Assembly: GCA_018894105.1 (NCBI GenBank)
Contig: CM032117.1
Coordinates: 30,608,501 to 30,672,500 of the forward strand
Source of the DNA: Jacaranda mimosifolia
Lineage: Eukaryota > Streptophyta > Magnoliopsida > Lamiales > Bignoniaceae
Length of the DNA: 64,000 nucleotides
Direction of reading: 5' to 3'
Positions 33,874 through 45,191 of this stretch are shown piece by piece. The translations under genes were made by a program, and so were the position numbers. Position 1 is the stretch's first letter, and every line of letters begins with the position of its first letter. A model generated the notes under the pieces. The model was not told the DNA's origin. It saw only the letters and a program-made list of their open reading frames with translations, and made no database searches.

Positions 33874-35390
33874 GTTTCCCACTTACCTTAAAGCTATTCT
33901 CCATAGCCTTTAAGCTCATCTTCTAAAGATATCTTAAACACCTTTTTTCTTCTGGGAGTTTAGATAGTAGATTTGCTATATTCTCTTTTGAGGCAACTCT
34001 ATCCACTCGAATATTGCATCTATTAATGATATCACAGATCAAATGATAACTCATTTATTTGTGTTTAGATCATTGATGAGATCTTTGCTCTATTGTGCAA
34101 GCAATTGCTCCATTGTTGTCTCAAAAGATAACAATCAGCTCTTTTGTATTGTTAGGCACTATATCTAACTATTGGATGAAGTTTGTCATCTAAACTTTTG
34201 CTTTTTGTGGTGTTTAATGTCGAGATATACTTCACCTTAATGGTTGAATCAATTGTGGTTTCTTACTTGGAACTCTTCCAACTCTTCATGCTGCCTATAG
34301 AGGTAAAATACAAATCTAGAGGTGGATTTAAAGTCATCTTCATTGAGCTCAAAACATCAATCTAAAAACCCTTTAAGTTTCAATTTCTCCATTGCCGTAT
34401 ACGAAAAAAAAATCCTTGGTTCTTCTCAAGTACTTTAAGTTTATTTTTGCAGCTTTCCAGCAGCTTTCACCAGGGTTGGATTAATAGCAGCTTATAACGC
34501 TTAGAACATGTACTACATCTAGTCTTCTGTATAGTATAGTATACATTTTGCTTTCAATTGCTTTCAATGGCGGATGTATAAGGTATGAGAGACATCATTT
34601 TTTTCTTTTCTTCCATCTGAGGGCCAAAGACCTAGAGAGATGAAGGTTATGTCCTACAGGAGAAATCCTCTATAGGATTCTTCATACTAAGCCTTTTTAG
34701 TATCTTATCTATCTACGTGGATTAGAAGAGCCCCAACATCCTTCTTGATTCATCTCTATAGATACATATTCCCAATACGTAGGATGATTATCCTAAATCC
34801 TTCATAGAGAATATAAAGATAACCATACTTTAGTATACTCTAACATCTCTTTCTCATTCCTAATAAGAAGGATATCATTTGCATAAAGCACAATAAACAT
34901 AAACTATATCGAATTCATACTAGCCTTTTTGTACACATAAGGTTCATACACAATTTTGATAAAGCCAAATGATTGGACTGTCTCATCAAAATGAATGTCC
35001 CAACTTCAGGATAATTTCTTGAGTCCATAAATAGACCTTTGGAGTTTGCAAACCTTTCGCTCACTTTTTTTAGATGTAAAGCCTTGTAGTTGCTCCACAT
35101 AGATTATCTTATCAATGTTTCCATTGCGAAATGTGGTCTTTATATCCATTTGTCAAATTTGATAGCCATAGTAACCAGCTATGGCAAGTATAATCCTTAG
35201 GAATTTAGGCATAGCAACAGGTGAAATGGTTTCCTTGAAGCTAATAAAAGGTCTGTGAGTATAACCTTTGCCACTTGTCTAGCCTTAAAGGTTGTCACCT
35301 TTCCATCGACTCTAAACTTAAACTTATAGATACATTTGCAACCAATACGTACTATACCCTTCAGTGGACCTACCAAAGTCCAACAAAATC
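33874..35390 (-). pseudogene. pol: RNase H and RT remnant of reverse copia E
   Basis: Read leftward from about 35390: a GPLKGIVRIGCKC block, TTFKARQVAK, RT block LALSKLCMNLMCTKRL in a shifted frame (34915-35100), then a degraded catalytic box reading LYAND, then RNase H blocks to the polypurine tract at 33874-33890. Integrase, protease, gag and leader are absent. At about 35390 it abuts the leader of D in opposite orientation. Heavily decayed. Confidence 0.75.
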
Positions 35391-36004
35391 GGCATAACGA
35401 TGCCCATTGGAGCTGCTAGCTAGCCTTTAGCATGCAATAGAGGCACTGTGCCTGTCCCGATAGCTTGCTTAGGCAGCCGGTGGGGTAGCAGCCTACCAAC
35501 AAGCTACTAATAGGGTACTATCTTGCCGTTTTGGTGCTTTTTACCTTTAAACTCCATTTTTATTCAATTTTGAAGCACAAGTGTTATACAACTCTTCAAA
35601 CTAATGTTGGACATTTTTGCATGTTTTTAAATCAAACTTGATATACTCTTCAAGTTTGAGCAAATCATGGTGGACAAGTGTTATGCCAAATTTTCCTATT
35701 ATTAATTGTTTATAAGATATGCATTTAATTATTGATTTGAATGTCAAATCTTATTATTATTCATTTAATTACTGAACGGATGATATTATGGATGAACGGG
35801 GATAAACATGAGCCTTTTAGGGATGCATACATGTAATAGATAGGATCTGTTAATTTAATTTACCCACCTATGTCAGCTAAGTAGTGCACCTATGGCTCTA
35901 AGTGCATTACTTAGTTAAGGCTCATGCCCATCCCAAGTTATTAGATGCATGCTAGGTTTATTTACTTATTTATGTTTTCTTTATCCTATTGATGTACTGT
36001 GATA

Positions 36005-36157
36005 CACTATTCAGGGTTCCAAATTCAATGATGGCAACTTAACACGTGGGTTGAGCTTGTTGTGGGACTTAACCTAACACTTTATGGCATGAGCTAAAGT
36101 CAACCATGAACTACCTGTGTCTGCGTTCCCAAACCCTTTTTCTTAAGAGGATTCGAC
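36005..36157 (-). pseudogene. Fragment of plastid 16S rRNA gene (NUPT)
   Basis: Reverse complement of an internal 16S rDNA segment. On the minus strand it contains AACGCAGACACAGGTAG, GGTTAAGTCCCACAA and TTTGGAACCCTGAAT, matching the conserved region that in plastid 16S reads AACGCGGACACAGGTGG and so on. The TGCCATAAAGTGTTAGG stretch follows the plastid rather than the mitochondrial version. Nearly all differences are C to T or G to A, as expected for methylated, silenced DNA. About 150 of some 1490 bases; not functional. Confidence 0.87.
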
Positions 36158-36163
36158 CATTGT

Positions 36164-36235
36164 TCCTTAGTAGCTTAGTGGTAGAGCGGTTAGCTGTTGA
36201 CCGATTGGTTGTAGGTTCGAATCCTACTTAGGAAT
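36164..36235 (+). pseudogene. Plastid-type tRNA-Asn(GUU) pseudogene
   Basis: 72 bases with the full tRNA layout: D-arm box TAGCTTAGTGGTAGAGCGG, anticodon GTT, and T-arm GTAGGTTCGAATCCTAC intact (36211-36227). It matches plastid trnN-GUU except mainly for C to T and G to A changes. Base 37 is G rather than A, and acceptor pair 2 is a C-A mismatch. It follows the 16S fragment directly and lies on the opposite strand, as in the plastid inverted repeat, but with the several kb between them missing. A decayed organelle insert, not a working tRNA gene. Confidence 0.87.
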
Positions 36236-36924
36236 ATTTGATTCATTTTGGATAGAAGACCTAAATAAGCAACGATAAAATGATGAGATCTTCCAAGTAA
36301 GAAAATTCCCTCACTTAAAAGAGTTTATGTTCAAATTAATATTAAGTCAAAATAGATAAAATTAAATGGGGTTTAACAATTCTTGCCTTCTACCAATAGG
36401 TGTGTGACATGAGATACTACCACAATTATGCATTATCTTACTATTTGTGGAACATATTTTTGGTGGAAAGCTCTGATCACTACCTTAGCATGCAATGTAT
36501 TTTAATGTCAATTTGCTATGACATTGTCTTACGAGTAATGGAATGTTCATAGTTGAATTCATAATTAAAGAGGATTTGTAGATTTGACATAACACTTAAC
36601 AATATAGATGTCGCACGAGTCGTGGGTCTATATGAAAAGTGAGGTGAAATATATTAAGGATTGTATAGAGATGCAATTAGTAAAAGTTGCCTATCTTAGG
36701 GTTATTAGTGGATGCCTCATGGGTCATGGGTTCATGAGTGAAGTCTTTGGGCCTTAATTTTCACTAGGAAATATGATTTTCTAAATTTATCTTGAGGGTA
36801 AGAAACGTGATAAAATAGTAGGAGCAAAACATATTTGAAAGACCATAATCATGTTTTCAATATCAAAAATCAATCAAATGCTTATATTCTCTTCGTTGCT
36901 CATGAGATTTGTGAAATCTCAAAG

Positions 36925-37720
36925 ATGGCTAAAAATCCACTAAGCGCTATTTTGAAAATCAATAAATTAATTGAGTTGAACAACTGTGACTGGCTAAACC
37001 TCAAAATCGCTCTAGTTTTGGAGAAACAGGCATATGTCCTAAGTCAAGGTCCTCCAAATCCCATAGGGATCGATGCGGATCAAGACACACATGAAATGTC
37101 ATGAAATGGGTTAAGAATAATTTCTTAGCCTATAGTCTCATGATGGCATCTATGAACCTTAAAAGTCTCATAGACATGTGAAACATGCCTTAGTCAATTG
37201 CTTGCATTTAGAAGAGTTGTATGGAAAGAAAACAAGACATGAGAGGTTCATGTAGTCAAAGGAGATTTTTTTTTAGGCTAGGATGGTTGAGGGGTCATAT
37301 GTCCTCGACTAGGGTCTAAAGATGATTATGCTTGCTAAGAAGCTCTTCAACTTGAACTTGTTATTGGACAATTATCTTTATGGGAATTTGATAATCTAAT
37401 CCTTGCTGAGTTTATTTAACTAAAATGTTGGTTGAGGTGGAGACAACCAAGAAAAGGGCAAATTTCTAACGATGGCTTCCTCATCCCACTCTAAAAGTTC
37501 AAAAGGTAAGTAGAAAGGGGACAAAAAGAAGAAATGTTCTTTTTCTAAGCGGAAACAAGCAATTAAGGCGTCCGATGGAGTCAAGAAGATTATAAAGGAT
37601 AAAAAGATGCAACTTATTTATGTTGTGATGAACTGGGTCATTATAAGCTCAATTGCGAAGAAAGTTTTGCCAACCTTATAGAGTGATAAGTTATTTATTG
37701 AAGTGCACCTAAGGATAAAT
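36925..37720 (+). pseudogene. gag: gag of copia D
   Basis: ATG at 36925 with a MAKNPLSAILKINKLIE start. An open stretch runs to 37104 (KQAYVLSQGPPNPIG), then stops. A basic lysine-rich region lies near 37500-37600. A zinc-knuckle remnant reads C-DELGHYKLNC near 37625-37665. Same architecture as the other copies, strongly decayed. Confidence 0.78.
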
Positions 37721-38794
37721 TTTTCCTCATGGGTATTTGATACTGTATGTGGTTCTCATCTTTATAATTTTTTGCAAATAATGGAAGAAGAATAAATCAT
37801 TGTGATGAGGATATAATCCTTTCCTTTGGCAATAGAGCAAAGAGTTGTGGTCAAAGCCAAAGGCGTAGGTTAAGTTAGACTTAAGAGATTCTAAATTTTG
37901 TGCTAAATCCTTGTTACTATATATCTTTATGCCATTAGTACAATTTACAATGGATTATATATTTTAAATTTTCAACTATCACTAATGCACATTTTACAAA
38001 ACAACAAAAGAAAGTTAGATAACTGAGAAAGTACTTATCTTTGCTACACTTGGACATATTTCCGAAAATTAGGATGAGCAATTTAATAGCCCATAAATCC
38101 CTGAGTGTTAGTGGATTCGAGGACTTACCTACTTGTGTGTCTTGTTTAAAAGGAAAAATGACAAAGTCTTATTTTGTTGGACAAACGGAGTTAATTCACT
38201 AGTTATTTGGATTTGATCCACACAGATGCATGTGAGCCATTAAGAGTTAGTGCAAGAGGAGACTATTCTTACTTCACAAACTTTCCCGATGATTACACTC
38301 GGTTTGGACAAATGTATCTTATGAAGTACAAATCCGAAGCCTTTGAAAGATTTAAAGACTATTGGAATGAAGTAGAAAAGCAATTAGGACTTAGAATTAT
38401 AGATCTTTGATTGTATTAAGGAGGTGAATACTTAAGTATCAAATTCTTGGATTATCTACAAGAGAATGAGATTCTCTCACAATGGACTCCACTGAGCACA
38501 CCCCAACATAATGGAGTGGCCGTAAGGAGGAACTGTACGTCATTAGACATGGTACGTTTCATGATGAGTTTCACCAATGTCCTTTTGTCCTTTTAGGGAT
38601 ATCCCCTAGATACAATGGTAAGACTACAAAGAACATAGTATCCTCTAAGTAAGAAAGTTGGTGCCAATGACGCCACATGAGATATGGTTGGCAAAGTATG
38701 CTTTAACTCTTATTTAAGCATTTGGGGGTCTCTTGCCTATGTCAAGAGACTAGTGGAAGACAAATTAGATGTGAGATCTTTCTTGTGAAAGCTT
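37721..38794 (+). pseudogene. pol: Protease and integrase of copia D
   Basis: Protease start VFDTVCGSHLYNF (37733 on) has Val in place of the usual Gly. The integrase zinc-binding region is near 38045-38160 (LPTCVSCLKGKMTKS). Catalytic blocks LIHTDACEPLRVSARGDYSY, FPDDYTRFGQMYLMKY (38207-38410) and a GGEYLSIKF block keeping Glu (about 38420-38445). It continues with a VRRNCTSLD block to about 38790. Frameshifts throughout. Confidence 0.8.
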
Positions 38795-39960
38795 GTGGGA
38801 TACCTTAAAGAGTCTTTGAGTTATTATTTCTATGATCTTTCAGAACAAAAGATGTTTGTTTTGAGGAACACCACTTTTTTAGGGAATGAGTTTCTATTAG
38901 ATAGAAAAGATATTGTCATTAAGCTTGATAAAATTCAATATGATCATTTTATCTCACTAGCAATAGAAACAACAGAGTATCTTGAGCCTAGCATACATCT
39001 TTTTAGAAGATTGGATTAGATCAAGAAGTAACCTAAAAGGTTTGGATTTTTTCATCCGATGGGTCAAATGGGTAGTGATCGAATGACCTATGAGGAAACC
39101 ATGTTAGACTTTGATTCGACTTATTAGCTTGAGGCCATAAAATTCGAAATGGACTCCATTTGCTCCAACGAAGTATAGACTTTGATAGATCCACTGCAGT
39201 GTATAGTAGCCATTGGTTGCAAGTAGGTCTATAAGCGTAAGTTTGGAGTCGATGGAGAGATGACTATCTTTAAGGCTAGACTAGTGGCAAAAGGTTATAC
39301 TCAAAAGTCCAGTATTGACTTTGAGGAAACCATTTCATTGATCTTTATGCCTAAGTCCATAAGGATTATGCTTGCCATAGTCACTTACCACGATGATGAA
39401 ATTTGACAAATGAATGAAAAGATCCTCTTTCTCAATGGAAACATTTATAAGGAAATCTACATGGAGCAACTGTGAGGATTTTCATCAAAAGAGAGTAAGC
39501 AAAAGGTTTGAAAACTCCAAAGGTCCATTTATGGATTTAAGCAAGCATCTCAAAGTTGGAAGATATGTTTTGATGAGGCATTCAAATCGTTTCGCTTCAT
39601 AGAAAATATGTATGAACCTTGTGTGTACAAAAAAGCTAGTAGGAGTTCGACATAATTTATTGTGCTTTATATCGATGACATCATTTTCATTAGCAATGAG
39701 AATAAGACATTAAAGTGCACTAAAGCATGGTTATCTTTGTAATTCTCTATGAAGAATTTAGAATAAGCATCCTAAGTATTAGGAATACAGATCTATAGAG
39801 ATAGATTAAGAAGGATATTGGGAATCTCCCAATCACATTTATGGATAAGATAATAAAGAGGTTTGGTGTGGAAGAATCTTGTAGAGGATTTCTTCCTATG
39901 GGATATGGCTTTCATCTCTCTAAGTCTTTAGCACCTCAGACAGAGGAAGAGAGATAAAGG
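38795..39960 (+). pseudogene. pol: Integrase tail and RT of copia D
   Basis: 38795-39019: GYLKESLSYYFYDLSEQKMF and the acidic linker. RT blocks follow: VAIGCK, FKARLVAKGYTQKSS, SIYGFKQAS, then LYIDDIIFISNE with the catalytic box as YIDD. Stops replace several tryptophan and glutamine codons (TGG to TAG or TGA, CAA to TAA), the pattern left by cytosine deamination. Confidence 0.8.
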
Positions 39961-40672
39961 ATATCTCTCATACTTTATGCATATGCTATTGGAAGCATAA
40001 TGTATACTATACTATGTACAAGACCAGATATAGCACACGCTCTAAGTGTTATGAGCTGTTATCACTCTAATCCCGGTGAGAGTCACTTTAAAGTCACAAA
40101 AATAAAGTATTTGAGAAAAACTAAGAATTTATTTTTGGTGTATGTCAATAGAGAAATTGAAACTCAAAGGGTTTTTGGATCTATGTTTCCAATCCGATGA
40201 AGATGATCTTAAATTCACATTTGAATTTATATTATATCTCAATAAATAGTACGATGAGTTGGAAGAGCTCTAAGCAAGAAGCAAGAAAACACGACCGAAT
40301 CAACCATTAAGGCAAAGTATATTGTGGCATTGGACACCATAAAAGACAGGAGTTTGGATGAAAAACTTCATCCAAGAGTTGGATATTATGCCTACCATTG
40401 CAAAAGAGTCGTTTGTTGCATCTTATGACAACTATAGAGCCATTGCACAGGCAATGGAGCCAAGATCTCATAAGTGATCCAAACATAAATAAATATATTA
40501 TCATTTGATCCATTAGATTATTGATAGAGGCAACATTTGAGTGGATAGAGTTACCTCGAAAGAGAATATAGCAAATCCACTATCTAAACCCCTAAAAGCA
40601 AAAAGGTATTTAAGACATTTTGAGAAGATGGGCTTCAAATTTATGGGAATTAGCTTTAGGGAAAGTGGGAAT
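39961..40672 (+). pseudogene. pol: RNase H and polypurine tract of copia D
   Basis: Blocks YAYAIGSIMYTILCTRPDIAHAL (40000 on), KYLRKTKNLFLVY, a degraded TSGFI block and a final ENIANPLSKPL (40556-40590). Directly before the LTR stands AGGGAAAGTGGGAAT, a good polypurine tract (40657-40671). Confidence 0.8.
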
Positions 40673-41723
40673 TGTTGGAATAGTGCCCCGCAACCAATTA
40701 AATTGGCGTATTTCACTGCTCCTTTTGTGATATAATCTTTGATTGAATGACATAAATGGCCATATTCATCTTATGCATTTATGACATTCTTCACATGCAT
40801 TTGGTTAAAACCCTTAAATCATACAAGATTACAAGATTTGATCACGCATATAATGGTGATCACGAAATAGGTCTGTATGGTTATGATCTTAGATATTTCA
40901 AATCATACAATCTTATAAGACAGGGCATCTAAAATTTGAATAGACTTACACTAACAATGCATACTCTAAGGAGTTGGATATTGTCCCATTTCATAGGCAA
41001 TCCATGTAAGACATGGATACACGTTGGTGGGTGCTTGTTAGAGAACAATTTCACTGAAAACTAGCTTAGAGAATCCACGAGGTTAGTAGAAAATTCTCTA
41101 GCTTACGATAGTGCATATGATTAGTCCTTTAAATTGAGGATTCATAGTAGTCTTGTATTTAGGTCCTTTTATTTTAATTTTGTCCTAACTACGTAGTGGG
41201 TCTCTCCCTTCTAAACTTTCCCCTCCCTTCTCCATCACACTTCTCCTTCATCTTTATTCCATTTCTAGCATCAGAATGAGGATTTAGAGTGTGATACATG
41301 TGTGGATACATTTAGAGGCACTACATTTGAAATGCTAGATTGTTGGTGAACAAGGAAGTGCACTTGAAGAAGAGTGTTTCAATAGGTGTTTCAAGGAGAT
41401 CCAAGTGACAGTTCAATGTAGCTCAGAGGACATTTTTCTGCTATGTTTCCAAGTTTTGGAGGAAATTTGGAGGCCAAATGTTTCTACACTTGAAGGCCAA
41501 GGAGTGGGGGAAAGAGTCTAGCAAAGAGGAGTGCAGATCTTCACTAGAGAGATTTCTATTGGAAAATCTTCTACTTGATTTTGTGAAAATCAATCAAGGT
41601 ACTTCCTCTTGAAATTAAATCTACAATTATGGCATAATCTAGATCTTTGGATGTAATGATACAAGTTACTTTTGAAGTTTTTATTTCCTATGGTGAATGA
41701 ATCCTTGCCTCATCACTACCTTA
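40673..41723 (+). repeat. 3' LTR of copia D, large internal deletion
   Basis: Starts TGTTGG after the polypurine tract and ends in CTACCTTA (expected CCTTCA-type end). Only 1051 bp: about 1.1 kb is missing from near 41210, including the hairpin array, the palindrome and the TATA region. The right part (from about 41290, GTGTGGATACAT) again aligns to the 3' part of the other LTRs. Confidence 0.78.
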
Positions 41724-42933
41724 AGTGTAAGGTCACAAAGACATATTACATATGGCAAAATGAACATTTCCTTAACATTGTAATATATTGTTACAAAAAA
41801 TAGGGCACCTAATTTTGTTTTGTTACATTTATATTAGGTAACAAAGTTCTCCTTTATATATATAATGTGTAATAAAAATAATATTTTGTTATAAATTATT
41901 AATATCCCTAAATTCCAAACAATCTTTCATAATCATAAAAAAGCTGCCAATCCCTTCATAACTTCAAAATAAGTCACAATTAATCCTCAAATTCTATACA
42001 AGCATCCATAATCATCTCCTAGAATAGTATATTATATTAATCCACAATCCTAAAAATATTAAAACTAGCATTATTTATCTCCAAAGTAGAAATATTCATC
42101 CATATTCACCACATACTAAAATAGAGACAAAAAGTTAATAACAATAGTAGGAAAAAGCAGAAGAATCTCATGAGAGATTCTTGAAACAAAGATCCTTGAG
42201 TGGCAAATAGTTTCTTAGCTAGCCAAAATCTGCCTCACGTAAAAGCACATAAAATATGAATATCAACAAAAAAGAACAATAGAAAAATGCAGAAAATGAA
42301 ATATAACAAACAAACCTATTTTTCAAAATACTCAGATGCAAGGTTTGTTCAAATGAATAAAACATGAAAATGCAACCTAAATTCAAAACACATCAATTCA
42401 ATCTAATTATGAGTTAATACAGATTTGTGAAAGAATGAAATGCAAATATAATTGCCCAGAATGATCAAACTTAATTGGAAATGTATTCCACTAAAAGGCA
42501 ACATGGACATGCATATTCTTGAGCTAGCACTAAATCTAAACCAAATATAACCTATAATCAGAATTTCAAGAAAGTTTGATTTGTGCTTAAAGACATCAAG
42601 ATTACCACACTAGCGTCACTTAGGTAACCACCCATTGTAGCAAATTCCCTTATGTATACAAACATGAGAAAATTTATGGCACCCTACATATCTCTAAAAA
42701 AAATAAACAAACATCAATTTTGAAAAAGAGAAAAGAGTTAAATAAATCCCATATAAACATGTTCATTGTTGACATAATAACATATAATAGAGCATGGAGT
42801 GCCTTTGCTTGAAAGTTCAATTAGTGCATAAAATAATGGGTAATCTATAGCTTGATATATTGAGAACAACAAAGAAATCATCAAAATCAAATGTTTGTAG
42901 TACTATATACTCTTTAATTTCTAATGCGGGCAT
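41724..42933. other. AT-rich stretch without recognisable feature
   Basis: 1.2 kb between two copia elements. No ORF of 60 codons or more, no copia, gypsy or transposase blocks seen. One small inverted repeat, TTTGTTAC/GTAACAAA, around 41817-41847. Possibly old host intergenic DNA. Confidence 0.5.
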
Positions 42934-45176
42934 TATTGGAATAGTGCCCGGCAAGCCAATCAGATTGGCCTTATAAAAGCTATTTCCTTGTAAAACAATC
43001 TTGATCGAATGATATTCTTTATATGGCCATCTTCATCTTATGCTTTATATTACTTCACTAGCATTCGGCTGAAGCCCTTAGATCACACATGACTATGGGA
43101 CTTGGTTTGATGACCATGGAATAAGTCTTACACGATTGTGATCTCAAATCTTCCAAGTCATAGGAACTTAAGAGACAGGGCATCTAAGATCTGGATAGAC
43201 TTGCACTAACGATGCATAAATCCAAGAGTTGGATATTGCTCCGTTCCATAAGCAATTTGTATGAGATATGGGTGCATGTTAGTGGGTGCTTGTTAGACAA
43301 CAAGACACTGAAGACCCTCTAGAGAATCCACTAGATACCCATAGTGACAAGTCGGTAGTGATCAATTCTCCTGCTTACACTAGTGCATATTATTAGTCCT
43401 CTGACTTGAGGATCCATGGTAACCTTGTGTCCGGTCCTCATGCTTTGACTCTTCCTTGACCACTTAGCGGGTCTTTCGGGTTGAGATTGGGTATGAGCTA
43501 TTTGTGAGATACAATATGGAATCCGACTCCTCGCTTTAGTGAAGGGCGAGTGCATCTCCTATGTATTCTATAGTGATCGATTTCAAGAAATCCTTGCGTA
43601 AGGTGGTGTGATAATTTGGGAAAAGGAGTTTTTCCAAAGGAGTGGTCACACAAGGGAATGAAACATTGAGAATAGAGGCATAGTATTAAGGCTATTAGGG
43701 AGCCGGCAAATATCTTGCCCTAGGCCTCTTTCGGGAGATAGGAGGGGGAATGACCGTATTTGCATAGAACGCGTAGAGCTATGATGGTTCTCCAAAATAT
43801 TCTCCAAAATATTCATTTCAGCCAATTAGTTGGGCTCTATGGGCTTGAGGTTGGACATCGACCATGGAGATTGGGTACTCTTCAATTAATGAGATTAATT
43901 GAATTGAGTCGATTAGTTTAAAAAAGAGTTTTAAACTAAAATGTATAAGATATTCAAAAGTCACAAAGAGTTGTGAGCCCATTTCCAATGAATGGTAGAA
44001 CCTATTGGGTCACACACAAAAACCAAATAGTTTCCAAAATTGGTAGAGCAATTTTCCAAGTGTTGGAAAAATCACCCTTGGGTGACCGATTTTCAAAGGT
44101 CCAATCCAACGGTCAATTTTGGTTTGATTAATTTAAGTATTAAATTAATCAACTAATTTAAGAGTTAAATTAGATCAATAATTAAGGAGTTAATTATTTG
44201 GTACCATGCTGACCATCAATTGGACAAGTTGACTTAAAGAGTTGAGTTGACTAATTTAAGCTTAAGAGTTAAGCTTGTTTGATTTAAGAGTTACATCAAA
44301 TATTAATTAATTAAATTAAAGTGTTTAATTTAATTAATGGGAAGAATACTTTTTGGAGGGAAAATTTAAATGAAGTGTTCATTTAAATTAGCCTCTTAAT
44401 TAATTTGGAATTAGATTCCAAATGAAATTGAAATGCACTTGAAATTCAAGTAAAACTTGAATTTGAATTTTGCCAACTTGGCATGCCACGTGGGTGGTCA
44501 CCTTGAGGAAGGTGTGATGCCAACTAGCACCACACCTTCCACACTCTATATATAGATATAGAATGGATGGAAAATTCGAAATTAGCTGCTGAAAAGTGTG
44601 AGAATTAGATTCTTGCATTCCCTCCAAAATCTCTCTCTCCATGCATTGCATCATGAGTTGAAGCTTTGCATTCCTTCTTCTTCCCAACCTGAAAATCAGC
44701 CTCCTCTACCTCATATTCTCCTCTCTAAATCCAGATTCTAGTGAGGGGAAATTGGAATATTGTTTGGTGCGTGGATCATATCAATAGAGGCAAGGCACTT
44801 GACTTGCTCAGTTTTGGAGATCCACCTGCAGTAGCTTCCGGTTGGAGAATTTTTCTGGAGCGATACAGAAGGAATTTTGGCTCCAGTTTTTCACATTATA
44901 TTACCCTGTGTGTGGAGGTGTTCCATGTTTAATTTCGTGAATTTTGGAGCAGTTTATCCTGGACAATTGTTGTCATCCTTCCGCTGTGCCAGATCCAGAC
45001 AGTTTCTGGACTTGTGAGAGATAGTTGATCTTCTCCTTGATTTTGAGCTACAAGAGGTAATTCTTAATCCTAATTCAAATCTATAGCATGTCTATATCCT
45101 TGGGAGCTCAAGCAGATTAGTTTATTTCATGCTTATGAATGTTAATTTTTGAATCCTAATGCTACTCTAGCCTTCA
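42934..45176 (+). repeat. LTR1 of the array
   Basis: 2243 bp, TATTGG (decayed TGTTGG) to CCTTCA. Contains the hairpin array (44126-44338), a palindrome with a damaged right arm (44511-44536) and TATA at 44547-44554. It is the best full-length reference for the family in this window. Confidence 0.92.
44126..44338 (+). repeat. Hairpin array in LTR1
   Basis: Arms 44126-44136/44140-44150 (11 bp, loop GTA). Arms 44153-44161/44165-44173 (9 bp, GAG). Arms 44177-44185/44190-44198 (9 bp, GGAG). A degraded hairpin at 44232-44247. Arms 44258-44265/44269-44276 (8 bp, GAG). A degraded hairpin at 44280-44299. Arms 44306-44320/44324-44338 (15 bp, GTG). Confidence 0.85.
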
Positions 45177-45178
45177 AG

Positions 45179-45191
45179 TGGTATCGGAGCC
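45179..45191 (+). other. Primer binding site, internal1
   Basis: TGGTATCGGAGCC two bases after the LTR1 end; tRNA-iMet-type copia primer site. Confidence 0.88.

Larger units (their letters stand above)
35391..41723 (+). mobile_element. Ty1/copia element D, 5' end missing
   Basis: Divergent + strand copy: leader 35391-36924, gag, protease, integrase, RT, RNase H, then 3' LTR 40673-41723. The 5' LTR and primer site are missing. It joins the oppositely oriented E remnant at about 35390 (last E bases ACCAAAGTCCA). It is more decayed than A, B or the right-hand array, which suggests greater age. It carries a plastid-DNA insert in the leader. Confidence 0.85.

Noticed and set aside
36005..36157. 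Mitochondrial rrn18 origin of the rDNA fragment
   Set aside because: The stretch around 36075-36095 follows the plastid version of the 16S helix, and trnN beside it is also plastid-type; passage through the mitochondrion cannot be excluded.
36164..36235. A functional nuclear tRNA-Asn gene
   Set aside because: It matches the plastid, not the nuclear, tRNA-Asn, adjoins a 16S fragment, has an acceptor-stem mismatch and a changed base 37, and shows C to T decay.
42600..42933. Missing C-terminal half of the MULE transposase
   Set aside because: Read on both strands; no DDE, zinc-finger or MULE-like blocks seen left of LTR1.
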